Source: Nonomuraea pusilla
Lineage (GTDB): Bacteria; Actinomycetota; Actinomycetes; Streptosporangiales; Streptosporangiaceae
Assembly: GCF_900109355.1 (NCBI RefSeq)
Contig: NZ_FOBF01000024.1
Location: forward strand, 90,397 to 154,396
Direction of reading: 5' to 3'
Length of the DNA: 64,000 nt
Position numbers and translations under genes: made by a program. Positions 1-8,154 of the stretch are shown piece by piece. The notes under the pieces are model-generated. The model saw only the letters and a list, made by a program, of their open reading frames with translations, was not told where the DNA came from and made no database searches. Position 1 is the stretch's first letter. Every line of letters begins with the position of its first letter.

Positions 1-540
1 GAGGCTGCGCAGGAGCGTCGGGTAGTCGCCGCCGGGAAGGTCGGAGCGTCCGATGGAGTCGCGGAACAGCAGGTCGCCGGAGAACATCACCTGGTCGCCG
101 GGCAGCCTGAAGCTCACGGACCCCCTGGTATGGCCCGGCGTGTGGTCGACGACCAGCTCCATGCCGGCCAGCGGCAGGACGGCGCCGTCGGACAGCTCGC
201 GCACGTCGTCGGGCTCGCTCAGGGTGATGCCGCCGAACAGCGCGCCGCCCGTGGGCGGGAAGCCCGCGGCGGGGTCGCTGAGCAGGTGGCGGTCCTCGGG
301 GTGGATCCACGCGGGGACGTCACGGGCGCCGCAGACCGGGGCCACCGACCAGACGTGGTCGAGGTGGCCGTGGGTGAGCAGGACCGCGACGGGCTTCAGC
401 CGGTGCTCGCGCAGCAGCTCGTCGACGCCTTCGACGGCGTCCTGGCCCGGGTCGACGATCACGCACTCCTCGCCCGCGGCGGGCGCGACGACGTAACAAT
501 TGGTCTGGAAGGCCCCTGCGGGGAAGCCTGCGATGAGCAT
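1..540 (-). CDS. MBL-fold metallo-hydrolase (glyoxalase II-like), 3' end cut by window edge
   Basis: The reverse strand reads 180 uninterrupted codons from an ATG at 540 to the window edge, so the C-terminus is missing. The protein begins MLIAGFPAGAFQTNCYVV and contains the metallo-beta-lactamase zinc motif HGHLDH (HxHxDH) after a TH turn near residue 55, a second metal histidine in the segment DHTPGHTRGS, and a GDLLFRDSIGR segment that supplies the bridging aspartate. This pattern is typical of glyoxalase II/YcbL-like hydrolases acting on thioesters or related substrates. No signal peptide, so probably cytoplasmic. In related actinomycetes this gene sits beside the cyclophilin and rel genes, as here. 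The exact substrate cannot be told. Confidence 0.85.
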   Translation of the reverse strand, partial: MLIAGFPAGAFQTNCYVVAPAAGEECVIVDPGQDAVEGVDELLREHRLKPVAVLLTHGHLDHVWSVAPVCGARDVPAWIHPEDRHLLSDPAAGFPPTGGALFGGITLSEPDDVRELSDGAVLPLAGMELVVDHTPGHTRGSVSFRLPGDQVMFSGDLLFRDSIGRSDLPGGDYPTLLRSL

Positions 541-634
541 CTGCCTCAGGTGATCTCGTCGAAAAGCCAATGGGAATGTAACCGAAGGGTACCGGTGCGG
601 GTCGCCGGGCTGCGAATCATCACCCGTTGGCCGA

Positions 635-640
635 TACGAT
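635..640 (+). promoter_or_regulatory. Candidate -10 box for the cyclophilin gene
   Basis: TACGAT lies 38 nt before the GTG start at 679, with a weak TGCGAA element 18 nt upstream at 611-616. It sits in the 138-nt space between two divergent genes. The match is short and is offered only as a candidate. Confidence 0.35.
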
Positions 641-678
641 TCGCCCACCTCAGTTGATTGACTACGGGAGGCAAAGCG

Positions 679-1554
679 GTGGCCACGGGCAAGGACCGTC
701 AGAAGCAGCTGGCACGCGAGCACCACGAGCGGCAGCTCAAGCGCCGCCAGGAGCGCGAGCAGCAGGCCAAGCGCGCCGCGATCATCGGCTCCAGCGTGGG
801 CGTCGTCGTCGTGGTCGGCGGCATCGTGGCCGCGGTCGCCCTCCTGGGCGGGGGCGGCGGCGACCAGACGAGCGCGGCCGCCTCCCCGCAGGCGTCGGCC
901 GCCACGAAGGACGCGGCGGCCTCGCCCGCCGCGGGCCCGAAGCCGTACGACGCCGCCACCGGCACCTGCGGCTACGTGGCCGACCAGTCGGGCGGCACGG
1001 TCAAGGACGTCGGCATGCCCCCGGCCGAGGTCAAGCTGAAGCCCGCCACCAAGACGATGACGATCAAGACCAATCTGGGCGACATCGTCGTCGAGCTGAA
1101 CAACGCCAAGGCCCCGTGCACGGTCAACTCGCTGGAGCATCTGGCCGCCAAGAAGTACTACGACGGCAGCAAGTGCCACCGCCTGGGCAGCGACAGGTTC
1201 CCGATGCTGCAGTGCGGCGACCCGACGGCCAAGGCCGACGGCAAGAGCCAGGACGGCGCGGGCGGCCCCGGCTACGTCATGGCGGAGGAGAACCTCGACG
1301 GCGCCACGTACACGCGGGGCACCATGGCGATGGCCAAGACGCAGGCCCCCGGCAGCACCGGCAGCCAGTTCTTCCTGGTTTACGGCAAACTCGACCTCAC
1401 CCCTGATTACACCCCTGTGGGTACGATCACCAAGGGGCTCGACATCCTGGACAAGGTGAACAAAGCGGGCGTCATCACCCCCATGCAGGACGGGACCGGG
1501 GCGCCCAAGCAGACCGTGGAAATCAAAGACGTGACAATCGCTGGCAAGAGCTGA
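679..1554 (+). CDS. Membrane-anchored peptidyl-prolyl cis-trans isomerase, cyclophilin type
   Basis: A 291-residue protein with a charged, glutamine- and arginine-rich N-terminus (residues 1-33), one membrane segment rich in Val/Gly/Ala (about 34-60), a low-complexity Ala/Ser linker, and a C-terminal cyclophilin domain from about 125. Family signatures include MTIKTNLGDIVVELNNAKAP and the TGSQFFLVY active-site strand. It should catalyse proline isomerisation on the outer face of the membrane. The start is GTG 679, chosen over an upstream TTG (658) because GGAGG at 666-670 is correctly spaced to it. It precedes a DUF349 gene on the same strand by 63 nt. Function is inferred from the family. 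Confidence 0.9.
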   Translation: MATGKDRQKQLAREHHERQLKRRQEREQQAKRAAIIGSSVGVVVVVGGIVAAVALLGGGGGDQTSAAASPQASAATKDAAASPAAGPKPYDAATGTCGYVADQSGGTVKDVGMPPAEVKLKPATKTMTIKTNLGDIVVELNNAKAPCTVNSLEHLAAKKYYDGSKCHRLGSDRFPMLQCGDPTAKADGKSQDGAGGPGYVMAEENLDGATYTRGTMAMAKTQAPGSTGSQFFLVYGKLDLTPDYTPVGTITKGLDILDKVNKAGVITPMQDGTGAPKQTVEIKDVTIAGKS

Positions 1555-1617
1555 CGTAATACAAACAAGGGACGAAAGCAGTCCCGAAGGGTCTGATGGA
1601 GAGTGCGGGAGGACACG

Positions 1618-2847
1618 GTGAGCACCGACCCGTGGGGCCGGGTAGACGACGACGGCACCGTCTACGTGCGAACGGCTGAGGGAGAGCGGGCCGTCGGGTC
1701 CTGGCAGGCCGGTGAACCCGAAGAGGCGCTGGCCTACTTCCATCGCAAGTACGACGAGCTGGCCGGTCAGGTGACGCTCCTCGAACAGCGGGTGCGCGGC
1801 ACCGACCTCGCGCCCGCCCAGGCCGAGGCGAGCATCGTCAAGCTGCGCGAGGCCGTCGCCGAGGCTCATGCCGTCGGCGACCTCGACGCGCTGAAGGGCC
1901 GGCTCGACGCGCTCACGGCGCTGGTCGCCCAGCGCCGCGAGGAGCTCAAGGCGGCCCGCGAGCACGCCAGGGCCGAGGCGCGGGCGGTCAAGGAGCGCAT
2001 CGTCGCCGAGGCCGAGCGCATCGCCGACGAGACCACCCACTGGAAGTCCGGCGGCGAGCGGCTGCGCCAGCTCGTCGAGGAGTGGAAGGCCGCCGACCGC
2101 ATCGACAGGGCGACCGAGGCCACGCTGTGGAAGCGGCTCTCGGCGGCGCGCACCGCCTTCGCCAAGCGGCGCAAGCAGTACTTCGCCGGCCTGGACGAGC
2201 AGCGCGAGGGCATCCGCGCGGCCAAGGAGCGCATCGTCGCCGAGGCCGAGGAGCTGGCAGGCTCCACCGACTGGGGCCAGACCGCGGCGATCTACCGCGA
2301 CCTCATGCAGCAGTGGAAGGCCGCCGGCCGCGCCTCGCGCGAGGTCGAGGACGAACTGTGGGGCCGTTTCAAGGCCGCCCAGGACCAGTTCTTCCAGGCC
2401 CGCTCCGCGGTCTTCGCCGAGCGCGACGCCTCGCTCGCGGCCAACGCGCAGGCCAAGGAGGAGCTGCTGGCCGAGGCCGAGAAGATCGTCCCGGTCACCG
2501 ACGCCAGGGCAGCCAGGGCCGTGCTGCGCGGCATCCTGGAGCGCTGGGAGGCCGCCGGGCCGGTGCCGCGCGACCAGCGCGACCGCCTCGAAGGCGGCCT
2601 GCGCAGGATCGACGAGGCCGTGCGCAAGGCCGAGGACGCCGAGTGGAAGCGCTCCAACCCCGAGGCCAGGGCCCGCGCCCAGAGCACGGTCGACCAGCTC
2701 CGCGCCTCGATCGAGCAGTTGGAGCAGCGGCTGTCCAAGGCGCAGGCCGCGGGCCGCGCCAAGGACGTCAAGGAGGCCGAGGAGGCGCTGACCGCCCGCC
2801 GCTCCTGGTTGGAGGAGGCCGAGCGCACGCTCGCCGAGTTCAGCTGA
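1618..2847 (+). CDS. DUF349 domain-containing coiled-coil protein
   Basis: A 409-residue, highly charged, Ala/Glu/Arg-rich protein. The N-terminus (STDPWGRVDDDGTVYVRT) is followed by repeated helical units containing the DUF349 pattern of W-K-x-A-G/D, visible as QLVEEWKAADR, LMQQWKAAGR and ILERWEAAGP at intervals of about 75 residues. Long coiled coils surround them. GGGAGG at 1607-1612 precedes GTG 1618; another GTG at 1603 lies upstream of that site and was not chosen. The family is widespread in actinobacteria next to rel but its biochemical role is not established. No signal peptide or membrane segment, so cytoplasmic. Confidence 0.85.
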   Translation: MSTDPWGRVDDDGTVYVRTAEGERAVGSWQAGEPEEALAYFHRKYDELAGQVTLLEQRVRGTDLAPAQAEASIVKLREAVAEAHAVGDLDALKGRLDALTALVAQRREELKAAREHARAEARAVKERIVAEAERIADETTHWKSGGERLRQLVEEWKAADRIDRATEATLWKRLSAARTAFAKRRKQYFAGLDEQREGIRAAKERIVAEAEELAGSTDWGQTAAIYRDLMQQWKAAGRASREVEDELWGRFKAAQDQFFQARSAVFAERDASLAANAQAKEELLAEAEKIVPVTDARAARAVLRGILERWEAAGPVPRDQRDRLEGGLRRIDEAVRKAEDAEWKRSNPEARARAQSTVDQLRASIEQLEQRLSKAQAAGRAKDVKEAEEALTARRSWLEEAERTLAEFS

Positions 2848-2891
2848 TCCCCTCCCCCCGCCGCGCCCGCCTCCTGCGGGGCGCGGCGGGC

Positions 2892-2897
2892 TAGGGT
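2892..2897 (+). promoter_or_regulatory. -10 box placed for a leaderless transcript
   Basis: TAGGGT is followed by 6 nt and then ATG 2904; no Shine-Dalgarno sequence lies between. This TANNNT-to-start spacing is the actinobacterial leaderless arrangement and recurs at several genes in this window. Confidence 0.5.
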
Positions 2898-2903
2898 GGC
2901 GCC

Positions 2904-4007
2904 ATGGACCCTGTGAGCGCCGCTCGTGCCCTGCTCGACGAGCTGTTCCCCGACGCGCTCTACGCCTTCCTCGGCGGCAGCGCGATCACCGAGCGCCGCA
3001 CCTCCACCTCCGACCTCGACGTGGTCGTGGTCGTCGAAGGCCTGACGCGGCCCCACCGGGAGTCCAGACTGTGGCGGGGGCTGCCCGTCGAGCTGCTCGT
3101 GCACGGCGAGACGTCGCTCGCGGAGTACGCCGAGCGCGACTTCGCCAGGCGCGAACCCGTGCTGGCCCACCTGTGCGCGTACGGCGTCGTGCTGGCCGAC
3201 CGCAGCGGCGGCCGGGCCGACGCGCTGCGGGCCACGCTGCGCCGGCGGCTGGAGCAGGGCCCTCCCGAGCTCGGCCGGGCGGCGCGCGAGCGGGCCCGCT
3301 ACGTGCTGTCCGACCTGCTCGACGACCTCAAGGGCGCCACCGACCCGGGCGAGCTCGCGTTCATCCGCTCCACCCTGCTCATGGAGACCGCGAAGGTCGC
3401 GCTCGACACCGCCTTCGACACCGGGCCCGCCTGGCGCGGCGGAGGCAAGTGGCTGCTGCGCGCCCTGCGAGCCCGCGACCCCGAGCTCGCGGAACGCCTC
3501 GCCGCCGCCCACCACGACGACGCGGCCCTGTCCGCCATCGCCTCCGACGTGCTCGAACGGGCCGGAGGGCGCCTCTGGGAGGGCTACCGGGCCGAAGGCG
3601 ACCCCTTCCACCGGCCCCTGCGCCACATCGCCGCAGAATCGCTCTCAGGCGACACCGCGCAGAGCTCCGGCATGCGCAGGCTCGCCGCCGTCAGCGGCGC
3701 CACCGCCGGATCCGACCGGCTCTGGATGGGCCAGACCCACGTCGCCCCCGCCACCCGCTCGTCCGACCACCACCACGGCGCCTCCGAGACCGCGATCTAC
3801 GTCGTCAGCGGCACCCCGTCGTTCGTCTTCCTCGACGGCGAGCGGGAGGTACGCCTCGACACCAGGCCGGGCGACTACGTGTTCGTGCCGCCGTACACGC
3901 CGCACAGGGAGGAGAACCCCGACCCGGAGGTGGAGGCCGTCGTGGTGATCGCCCGCAGCACGCAGGAGGCCGTCGTCGTCAACCTCCCCGACCTCCGCCC
4001 CCGCTGA
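2904..4007 (+). CDS. Nucleotidyltransferase-cupin fusion protein
   Basis: One open frame of 367 residues joins two domains. Residues 1-245 resemble a polymerase-beta-type nucleotidyltransferase: GGS at 24-26 followed by DLD at 37-39 gives the GS-x10-DxD catalytic motif, then a helical region like those of antibiotic or small-molecule nucleotidyltransferases. Residues about 250-367 form a cupin: a histidine-rich stretch SSDHHHGASE, a GTPSFVFLDG strand and PGDYVFVPPYTPHREENP, matching the two metal-binding cupin motifs. Stand-alone cupins of this type normally begin where the second half begins here. It lies downstream of the DUF349 gene and convergent with rel. The transferred nucleotide and acceptor are unknown. 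Confidence 0.75.
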   Translation: MDPVSAARALLDELFPDALYAFLGGSAITERRTSTSDLDVVVVVEGLTRPHRESRLWRGLPVELLVHGETSLAEYAERDFARREPVLAHLCAYGVVLADRSGGRADALRATLRRRLEQGPPELGRAARERARYVLSDLLDDLKGATDPGELAFIRSTLLMETAKVALDTAFDTGPAWRGGGKWLLRALRARDPELAERLAAAHHDDAALSAIASDVLERAGGRLWEGYRAEGDPFHRPLRHIAAESLSGDTAQSSGMRRLAAVSGATAGSDRLWMGQTHVAPATRSSDHHHGASETAIYVVSGTPSFVFLDGEREVRLDTRPGDYVFVPPYTPHREENPDPEVEAVVVIARSTQEAVVVNLPDLRPR

Positions 4008-4023
4008 CCGGGGGCGGGGCGGG

Positions 4024-6312
4024 TCAGCCGCCCGCGCCGCTCACCCGGTAGACGTCGAAGACGCCCTGGATGCCGCGCACCGCCTTCAGGACGTGCCCCA
4101 GGTGCTTCGGGTCACCCATCTCGAAGGTGAACCTGCTGATCGCCACCCGGTCGCGGGACGTCGTGACCGAGGCGCTGAGGATGTTCACGTGCTGGTCGGA
4201 CAGCGTACGGGTGACGTCGGACAGCAGGCGTGGCCGGTCGAGCGCCTCGACCTGGATGGCCACCAGGAACACGCTGTCCTCGCTGGGCGACCAGCTCACC
4301 TCCACCAGCCGGTCGGGCTGCGTCTTGAGCTGCTGGACGTTCGTGCAGTCGGCGCGGTGCACCGACACGCCGTGGCCGCGCGTCACGAAACCGACGATCT
4401 CGTCGCCCGGCACCGGCGTGCAGCACTTCGACAGGCGTACCCACACGTCGGCGTCGCCCGCCACCACCACGCCCGCGCCACCGCCGCCGCGCGGCCGGCC
4501 GCGCAGCTTCGTCGGCAGCGACGTCTCGGCGATGTCCTCCTCGGCGCTCTCGACCCCGCCGATGGAGGCGACCAGCTTCTGCACCACCGTCTGCGCCGCG
4601 ATGTGGCCCTCGCCGACGGCCGCGTACAGGGCGGACACGTCGGCGTAGTGCAGGTCGCGGGCGAGCGCCAGCAGCGTCTCGCCCGACATCAGCCGCTGCA
4701 GCGGCAGGCCCTGCTTGCGCATGGCCCGGCCGATGGCCTCCTTGCCCGCCTCGATCGCGGTCTCGCGGCGCTCCTTCGAGAACCACTGCCGGATCTTGTT
4801 GCGGGCGCGGCCCGACTTGACGAACTTCAGCCAGTCGCGCGACGGCCCCGCGTCAGGCGACTTCGAGGTGAAGATCTCGACGGTGTCGCCGTTGCCCAGC
4901 CGCGACTCCAGCGGCACCAGCCGCCCGTTGACGCGGGCGCCGATGCAGCGGTGACCCACCTCGGTGTGGACGGCGTAGGCGAAGTCGACCGGTGTCGCCC
5001 CCTCGGGCAGGGCGATGACCTGGCCCTTCGGGGTGAACACGTACACCTCGGAGACCGACAGGTCGAAACGCAGCGACTCCAGGAACTCGCCCGGGTCGGA
5101 GGTCTCCTTCTGCCAGTCGAGGAGCTGGCGCAGCCAGGCCATGTCGTTGCCCGGCTTGACCTTGCCCTGCGCGGCGGTGCCGACCTCCTCCTTGTACTTC
5201 CAGTGGGCCGCGACGCCGTACTCGGCCCTGTGGTGCATCGCGTGCGTACGGATCTGCAGCTCGACCGGCTTGCCCTCGGGCCCGATGACCGTCGTGTGCA
5301 ACGACTGGTACATGTTGAACTTGGGCATCGCGATGTAGTCCTTGAACCGGCCGGGCACCGGGTTCCACCGCGCGTGGATCGTGCCCAGCGCCGCGTAGCA
5401 GTCGCGCACCGTGTCGACCAGCACACGGATGCCCACCAGGTCGTAGATGTCGTCGAACGCCACGTCGCGGGCGATCATCTTCTGGTAGACCGAGTAGTAG
5501 TGCTTCGGCCTGCCCTTCACCACCGCGCGGATCTTCGCGTCGCGCAGGTCGCCGGAGACCTTCTCGATGACCTCCTGCAGGAACAGGTCCCGGCGGGGCG
5601 CCCGCTCCGACACCATGCGCGCGATCTCGTCGTAGCGCTTGGGGTAGAGCATGGCGAACGCGAGGTCCTCCAGCTCCCACTTGATGGTGTTCATGCCCAG
5701 CCGGTGCGCCAGCGGCGCGAAGATCTCCAGCGTCTCGCGCGACTTCTGGTGGCGCTTGTGCTCCGGCAGGTACCGCATCGTGCGCATGTTGTGCAGCCGG
5801 TCGGCCAGCTTGATGACCAGCACCCGGATGTCGCGCGACATCGCCACGACCATCTTGCGCACCGTCTCGGCCTGCGCCGCGTCGCCGAACTTGACCTTGT
5901 CGAGCTTGGTGACGCCGTCGACGAGCGAGGCGATCGTGTCGCCGAAGTCGTGCCTCAGCTCGTCGAGGCTGTAGGCGGTGTCCTCGACCGTGTCGTGCAG
6001 CAGCGCCGCGCACAGGGTCTCGTCGTCGGTGCCGAGCTCGGCGAGGATCGTCGCCACCGCGAGCGGGTGCGTGATGTACGGGTCGCCCGACTTCCGCTTC
6101 TGGTCGCGGTGGTGGTGGGCGGCCACGTCGTAGGCGCGCTCGATCAGCCGGAGGTCGGCCTTGGGATGGGTGGCGCGGACCGTTCTGAACAGCGGCTCCA
6201 GCACCGGGTTCATGGCCCCACCCCCAAACCGCCGCCGGCGCACCGCCGGGGTGCCGGGCGTGTCGGCATTTCCGCCGTCTGTTACGTCGGGCACGACCAC
6301 ATCACGGGGCAC
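4024..6312 (-). CDS. rel: Bifunctional (p)ppGpp synthetase/hydrolase Rel
   Basis: A 762-residue long RelA/SpoT homologue with all expected domains in order: an HD hydrolase domain (HDTVED at about 106-111, also LADRLHNM), a synthetase domain (GRFKDYIAMPK and the FDDIYDLVGIRV segment), a TGS domain (EVYVFTPKGQVIALPEGATP), a Cys-containing zinc-finger region (RLSKCCTPVPGDEIVG, then HRADC) and a C-terminal ACT domain. The intact HD motif indicates hydrolase activity as well as synthesis. The N-terminus has about 33 extra residues before the usual start; GTG 6312 is preceded by GAGGAG, but an internal ATG at MNPVLEPL is possible. It follows apt in the same direction, as is usual in actinobacteria. 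It controls the stringent response. Confidence 0.97.
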   Translation of the reverse strand: MPRDVVVPDVTDGGNADTPGTPAVRRRRFGGGAMNPVLEPLFRTVRATHPKADLRLIERAYDVAAHHHRDQKRKSGDPYITHPLAVATILAELGTDDETLCAALLHDTVEDTAYSLDELRHDFGDTIASLVDGVTKLDKVKFGDAAQAETVRKMVVAMSRDIRVLVIKLADRLHNMRTMRYLPEHKRHQKSRETLEIFAPLAHRLGMNTIKWELEDLAFAMLYPKRYDEIARMVSERAPRRDLFLQEVIEKVSGDLRDAKIRAVVKGRPKHYYSVYQKMIARDVAFDDIYDLVGIRVLVDTVRDCYAALGTIHARWNPVPGRFKDYIAMPKFNMYQSLHTTVIGPEGKPVELQIRTHAMHHRAEYGVAAHWKYKEEVGTAAQGKVKPGNDMAWLRQLLDWQKETSDPGEFLESLRFDLSVSEVYVFTPKGQVIALPEGATPVDFAYAVHTEVGHRCIGARVNGRLVPLESRLGNGDTVEIFTSKSPDAGPSRDWLKFVKSGRARNKIRQWFSKERRETAIEAGKEAIGRAMRKQGLPLQRLMSGETLLALARDLHYADVSALYAAVGEGHIAAQTVVQKLVASIGGVESAEEDIAETSLPTKLRGRPRGGGGAGVVVAGDADVWVRLSKCCTPVPGDEIVGFVTRGHGVSVHRADCTNVQQLKTQPDRLVEVSWSPSEDSVFLVAIQVEALDRPRLLSDVTRTLSDQHVNILSASVTTSRDRVAISRFTFEMGDPKHLGHVLKAVRGIQGVFDVYRVSGAGG

Positions 6313-6382
6313 TCAGACTCCTCACGTTCGAGTCCAGATGCCTCAGTGTATCCAGCCCGCCGTACTCCGCCTGCGGGCGGAG

Positions 6383-6901
6383 TCACACGACCACGAGAGA
6401 GCGCACGTCGACGCCGTCCAGACGGTCGCGTCCCCTGAGGAACGCCAGCTCCATCAGCACGGCGATGCCGAGGACGTGGGCGCCCGCCCGCTCCACCAGC
6501 TCCACGGCCGCCTTCGCCGTGCCGCCCGTGGCCAGCACGTCGTCGACGATCAGCACCCTGTCGCCCGGGGCGAACGCGTCGGTGTGCACCTCGATCGTCG
6601 CCGAGCCGTACTCGAGGTCGTAGGACTCCTCCAGGGTGGCGGCCGGCAGCTTCCCCTTCTTGCGCACCGGGACGAACCCGGCGCCCGCCCGGTAGGCCAC
6701 GGGCGCCGCCAGGATGAACCCGCGCGCCTCGATCCCCACGATCTTGTCGACCTGGTGGAGCCCGGCCAGCTCGTCGACCACGGCCGTGAACGCCACGGGG
6801 TCGGACAGCAGCGGGGTGATGTCCTTGAACATCACGCCCGGCTTGGGGTAGTCGGCGACATCCCTGATGCGGTCAAGGATCACCGTGGACAACTCGCTCA
6901 T
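6383..6901 (-). CDS. apt: Adenine phosphoribosyltransferase
   Basis: A 172-residue purine-salvage enzyme that converts adenine and PRPP to AMP. The PRPP-binding loop reads VLIVDDVLATGGTAKA, and the N-terminal FPKPG-type motif appears as YPKPGVMFKDITPLL. Length fits the family. ATG 6901 is chosen because GAAGGAGC is placed just before it; a start 10 codons upstream would leave this site inside the coding region. It lies between secF and rel, the conserved secDF-apt-rel order of actinobacteria, separated from rel by 70 nt. Cytoplasmic. Confidence 0.95.
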   Translation of the reverse strand: MSELSTVILDRIRDVADYPKPGVMFKDITPLLSDPVAFTAVVDELAGLHQVDKIVGIEARGFILAAPVAYRAGAGFVPVRKKGKLPAATLEESYDLEYGSATIEVHTDAFAPGDRVLIVDDVLATGGTAKAAVELVERAGAHVLGIAVLMELAFLRGRDRLDGVDVRSLVVV

Positions 6902-7100
6902 CGCGCTCCTTCTGCAATCTCCAGCCCTCATGATGGCGGATCCGGCCGCCTGCGTCGCACGCCCGGCCCGCGGCGGGGCTCAGCGGCGCCCTGCGGGACC
7001 GGGCCGGGCGTCCGCCTCTCCCCCCGTACGACCCGCGCCCGCCGGGGACGCTGCGCCGCCTGCAGCCCCGCACAGCGGCATCCCGGGGCCCGCACACGCC

Positions 7101-7131
7101 GACGCCCCCACCCCTGCGGGGCGGAGGCGTC
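7101..7131 (-). terminator. Hairpin downstream of secF
   Basis: A 14-base stem with two mismatches (GACGCCCCCACCCC against GGGGCGGAGGCGTC) and a 3-nt loop lies 27 nt after the secF stop. No T tract follows, as is common in GC-rich actinobacteria. The remaining part of the 256-nt space to apt holds nothing recognisable. Confidence 0.6.
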
Positions 7132-7157
7132 TGACGAGGCGTCGGACGGGGCGCCGG

Positions 7158-8153
7158 CTAGCCCTTGGCTACCGCGGCGCTTTTGGAACCCTTCGAGCCG
7201 CCCTTGCCGCCGCCCGTGGAGGCGAGCCTCCTGGCGATGGCCTGGTACTTCGGCTCCCGCTCCTTCAGCGTCACCAGCAGCGGCGTGGCGACGCACAGCG
7301 ACGAGTACGTTCCGACGATCATGCCGACGAACAGGGCCAGCGACAGGTCCTTCAGCGTGCCCGCGCCGAGCAGCGTGGTGCCGATGAACAGGATCGCCGC
7401 CACGGGCAGGATCGCGACGAGCGAGGTGTTGAGCGACCGGATCAGCGTGTGGTTCAGCGCGTTGTTGGCCGCCATCGAGTACGTCATCTTCGAGGTCGTG
7501 CCGAGCTTGGCCGTGACCTCCTTGATCATGTCGAACACCACGACCGCGTCGTAGAGCGAGTAACCGAGGATGGTCAGGAAGCCCAGCAGCGTCGCCGGCG
7601 TGACCTCGAACCCGGTCCACGCGTAGACGCCGGCCGTGATGACGAGGTCGTGGAAGAGCGCGACGATGGCGGCGAGGGCCATCTTCGGCTCGAACGCCAT
7701 CGACAGGTAAAGGATGATCGCGAGCATGAAGACGCCGAGGCCCCACAGGGCCTTCGTCGACACCTCGCCGCCCCAGGACGCGCCGATGGACTGGATGTCG
7801 ACGTCGTCGACGGCGACGCTGAAGTCCTTGGCGATGGCGCCCTGCACCTGGTTCATCGTGCCTTCGGACAGCGTCTCGGTGGTGACCCGCCACCGCTCGC
7901 CGGCCGTCTGCACGATCGGCTGGTGCACGCCCTCCTCCTTGAAGGCGTCGCGCACCTGCTCGATGCTCGCGGTCGGAGCCTTGAACGAGAACACCGAGCC
8001 GCCCGTGAACTCGACGCCCAGCTTGAGCCCGTTGAACAGCAGACCGGCGAGCGAGACGGCCAGCAGGAGACCGGACAGGCTGTACCAGAGCCTCCAGCGG
8101 CCGACGAAGTCGACGTCGATCTCACCTCGGTAGAGGCGGCGCCCCAGTCCCAT
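7158..8153 (-). CDS. secF: Protein translocase subunit SecF
   Basis: A 331-residue membrane protein with the SecF layout: a transmembrane segment at about 22-42, a periplasmic domain starting GVEFTGGSVFSF, then five further hydrophobic segments from about 130, including the conserved TLLGFLTILGYSLYDAVVVFD region. SecF works with SecD and YajC to use the proton gradient in late protein export through SecYEG. The C-terminus is Lys/Gly/Ser rich. It starts one base after the secD stop, so the two are co-transcribed. No truncation is visible. Confidence 0.96.
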   Translation of the reverse strand: MGLGRRLYRGEIDVDFVGRWRLWYSLSGLLLAVSLAGLLFNGLKLGVEFTGGSVFSFKAPTASIEQVRDAFKEEGVHQPIVQTAGERWRVTTETLSEGTMNQVQGAIAKDFSVAVDDVDIQSIGASWGGEVSTKALWGLGVFMLAIILYLSMAFEPKMALAAIVALFHDLVITAGVYAWTGFEVTPATLLGFLTILGYSLYDAVVVFDMIKEVTAKLGTTSKMTYSMAANNALNHTLIRSLNTSLVAILPVAAILFIGTTLLGAGTLKDLSLALFVGMIVGTYSSLCVATPLLVTLKEREPKYQAIARRLASTGGGKGGSKGSKSAAVAKG

Positions 8154-8154
8154 C

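Noticed and set aside
2292..3626. 444-codon open frame on the minus strand over the DUF349 and nucleotidyltransferase genes
   Set aside because: It is antisense to two real genes and has the composition of GC-driven shadow frames; no domain is visible.
4093..6438. 781-codon plus-strand frame over rel
   Set aside because: Rel is certain by its domains on the opposite strand; the antisense product is low complexity.
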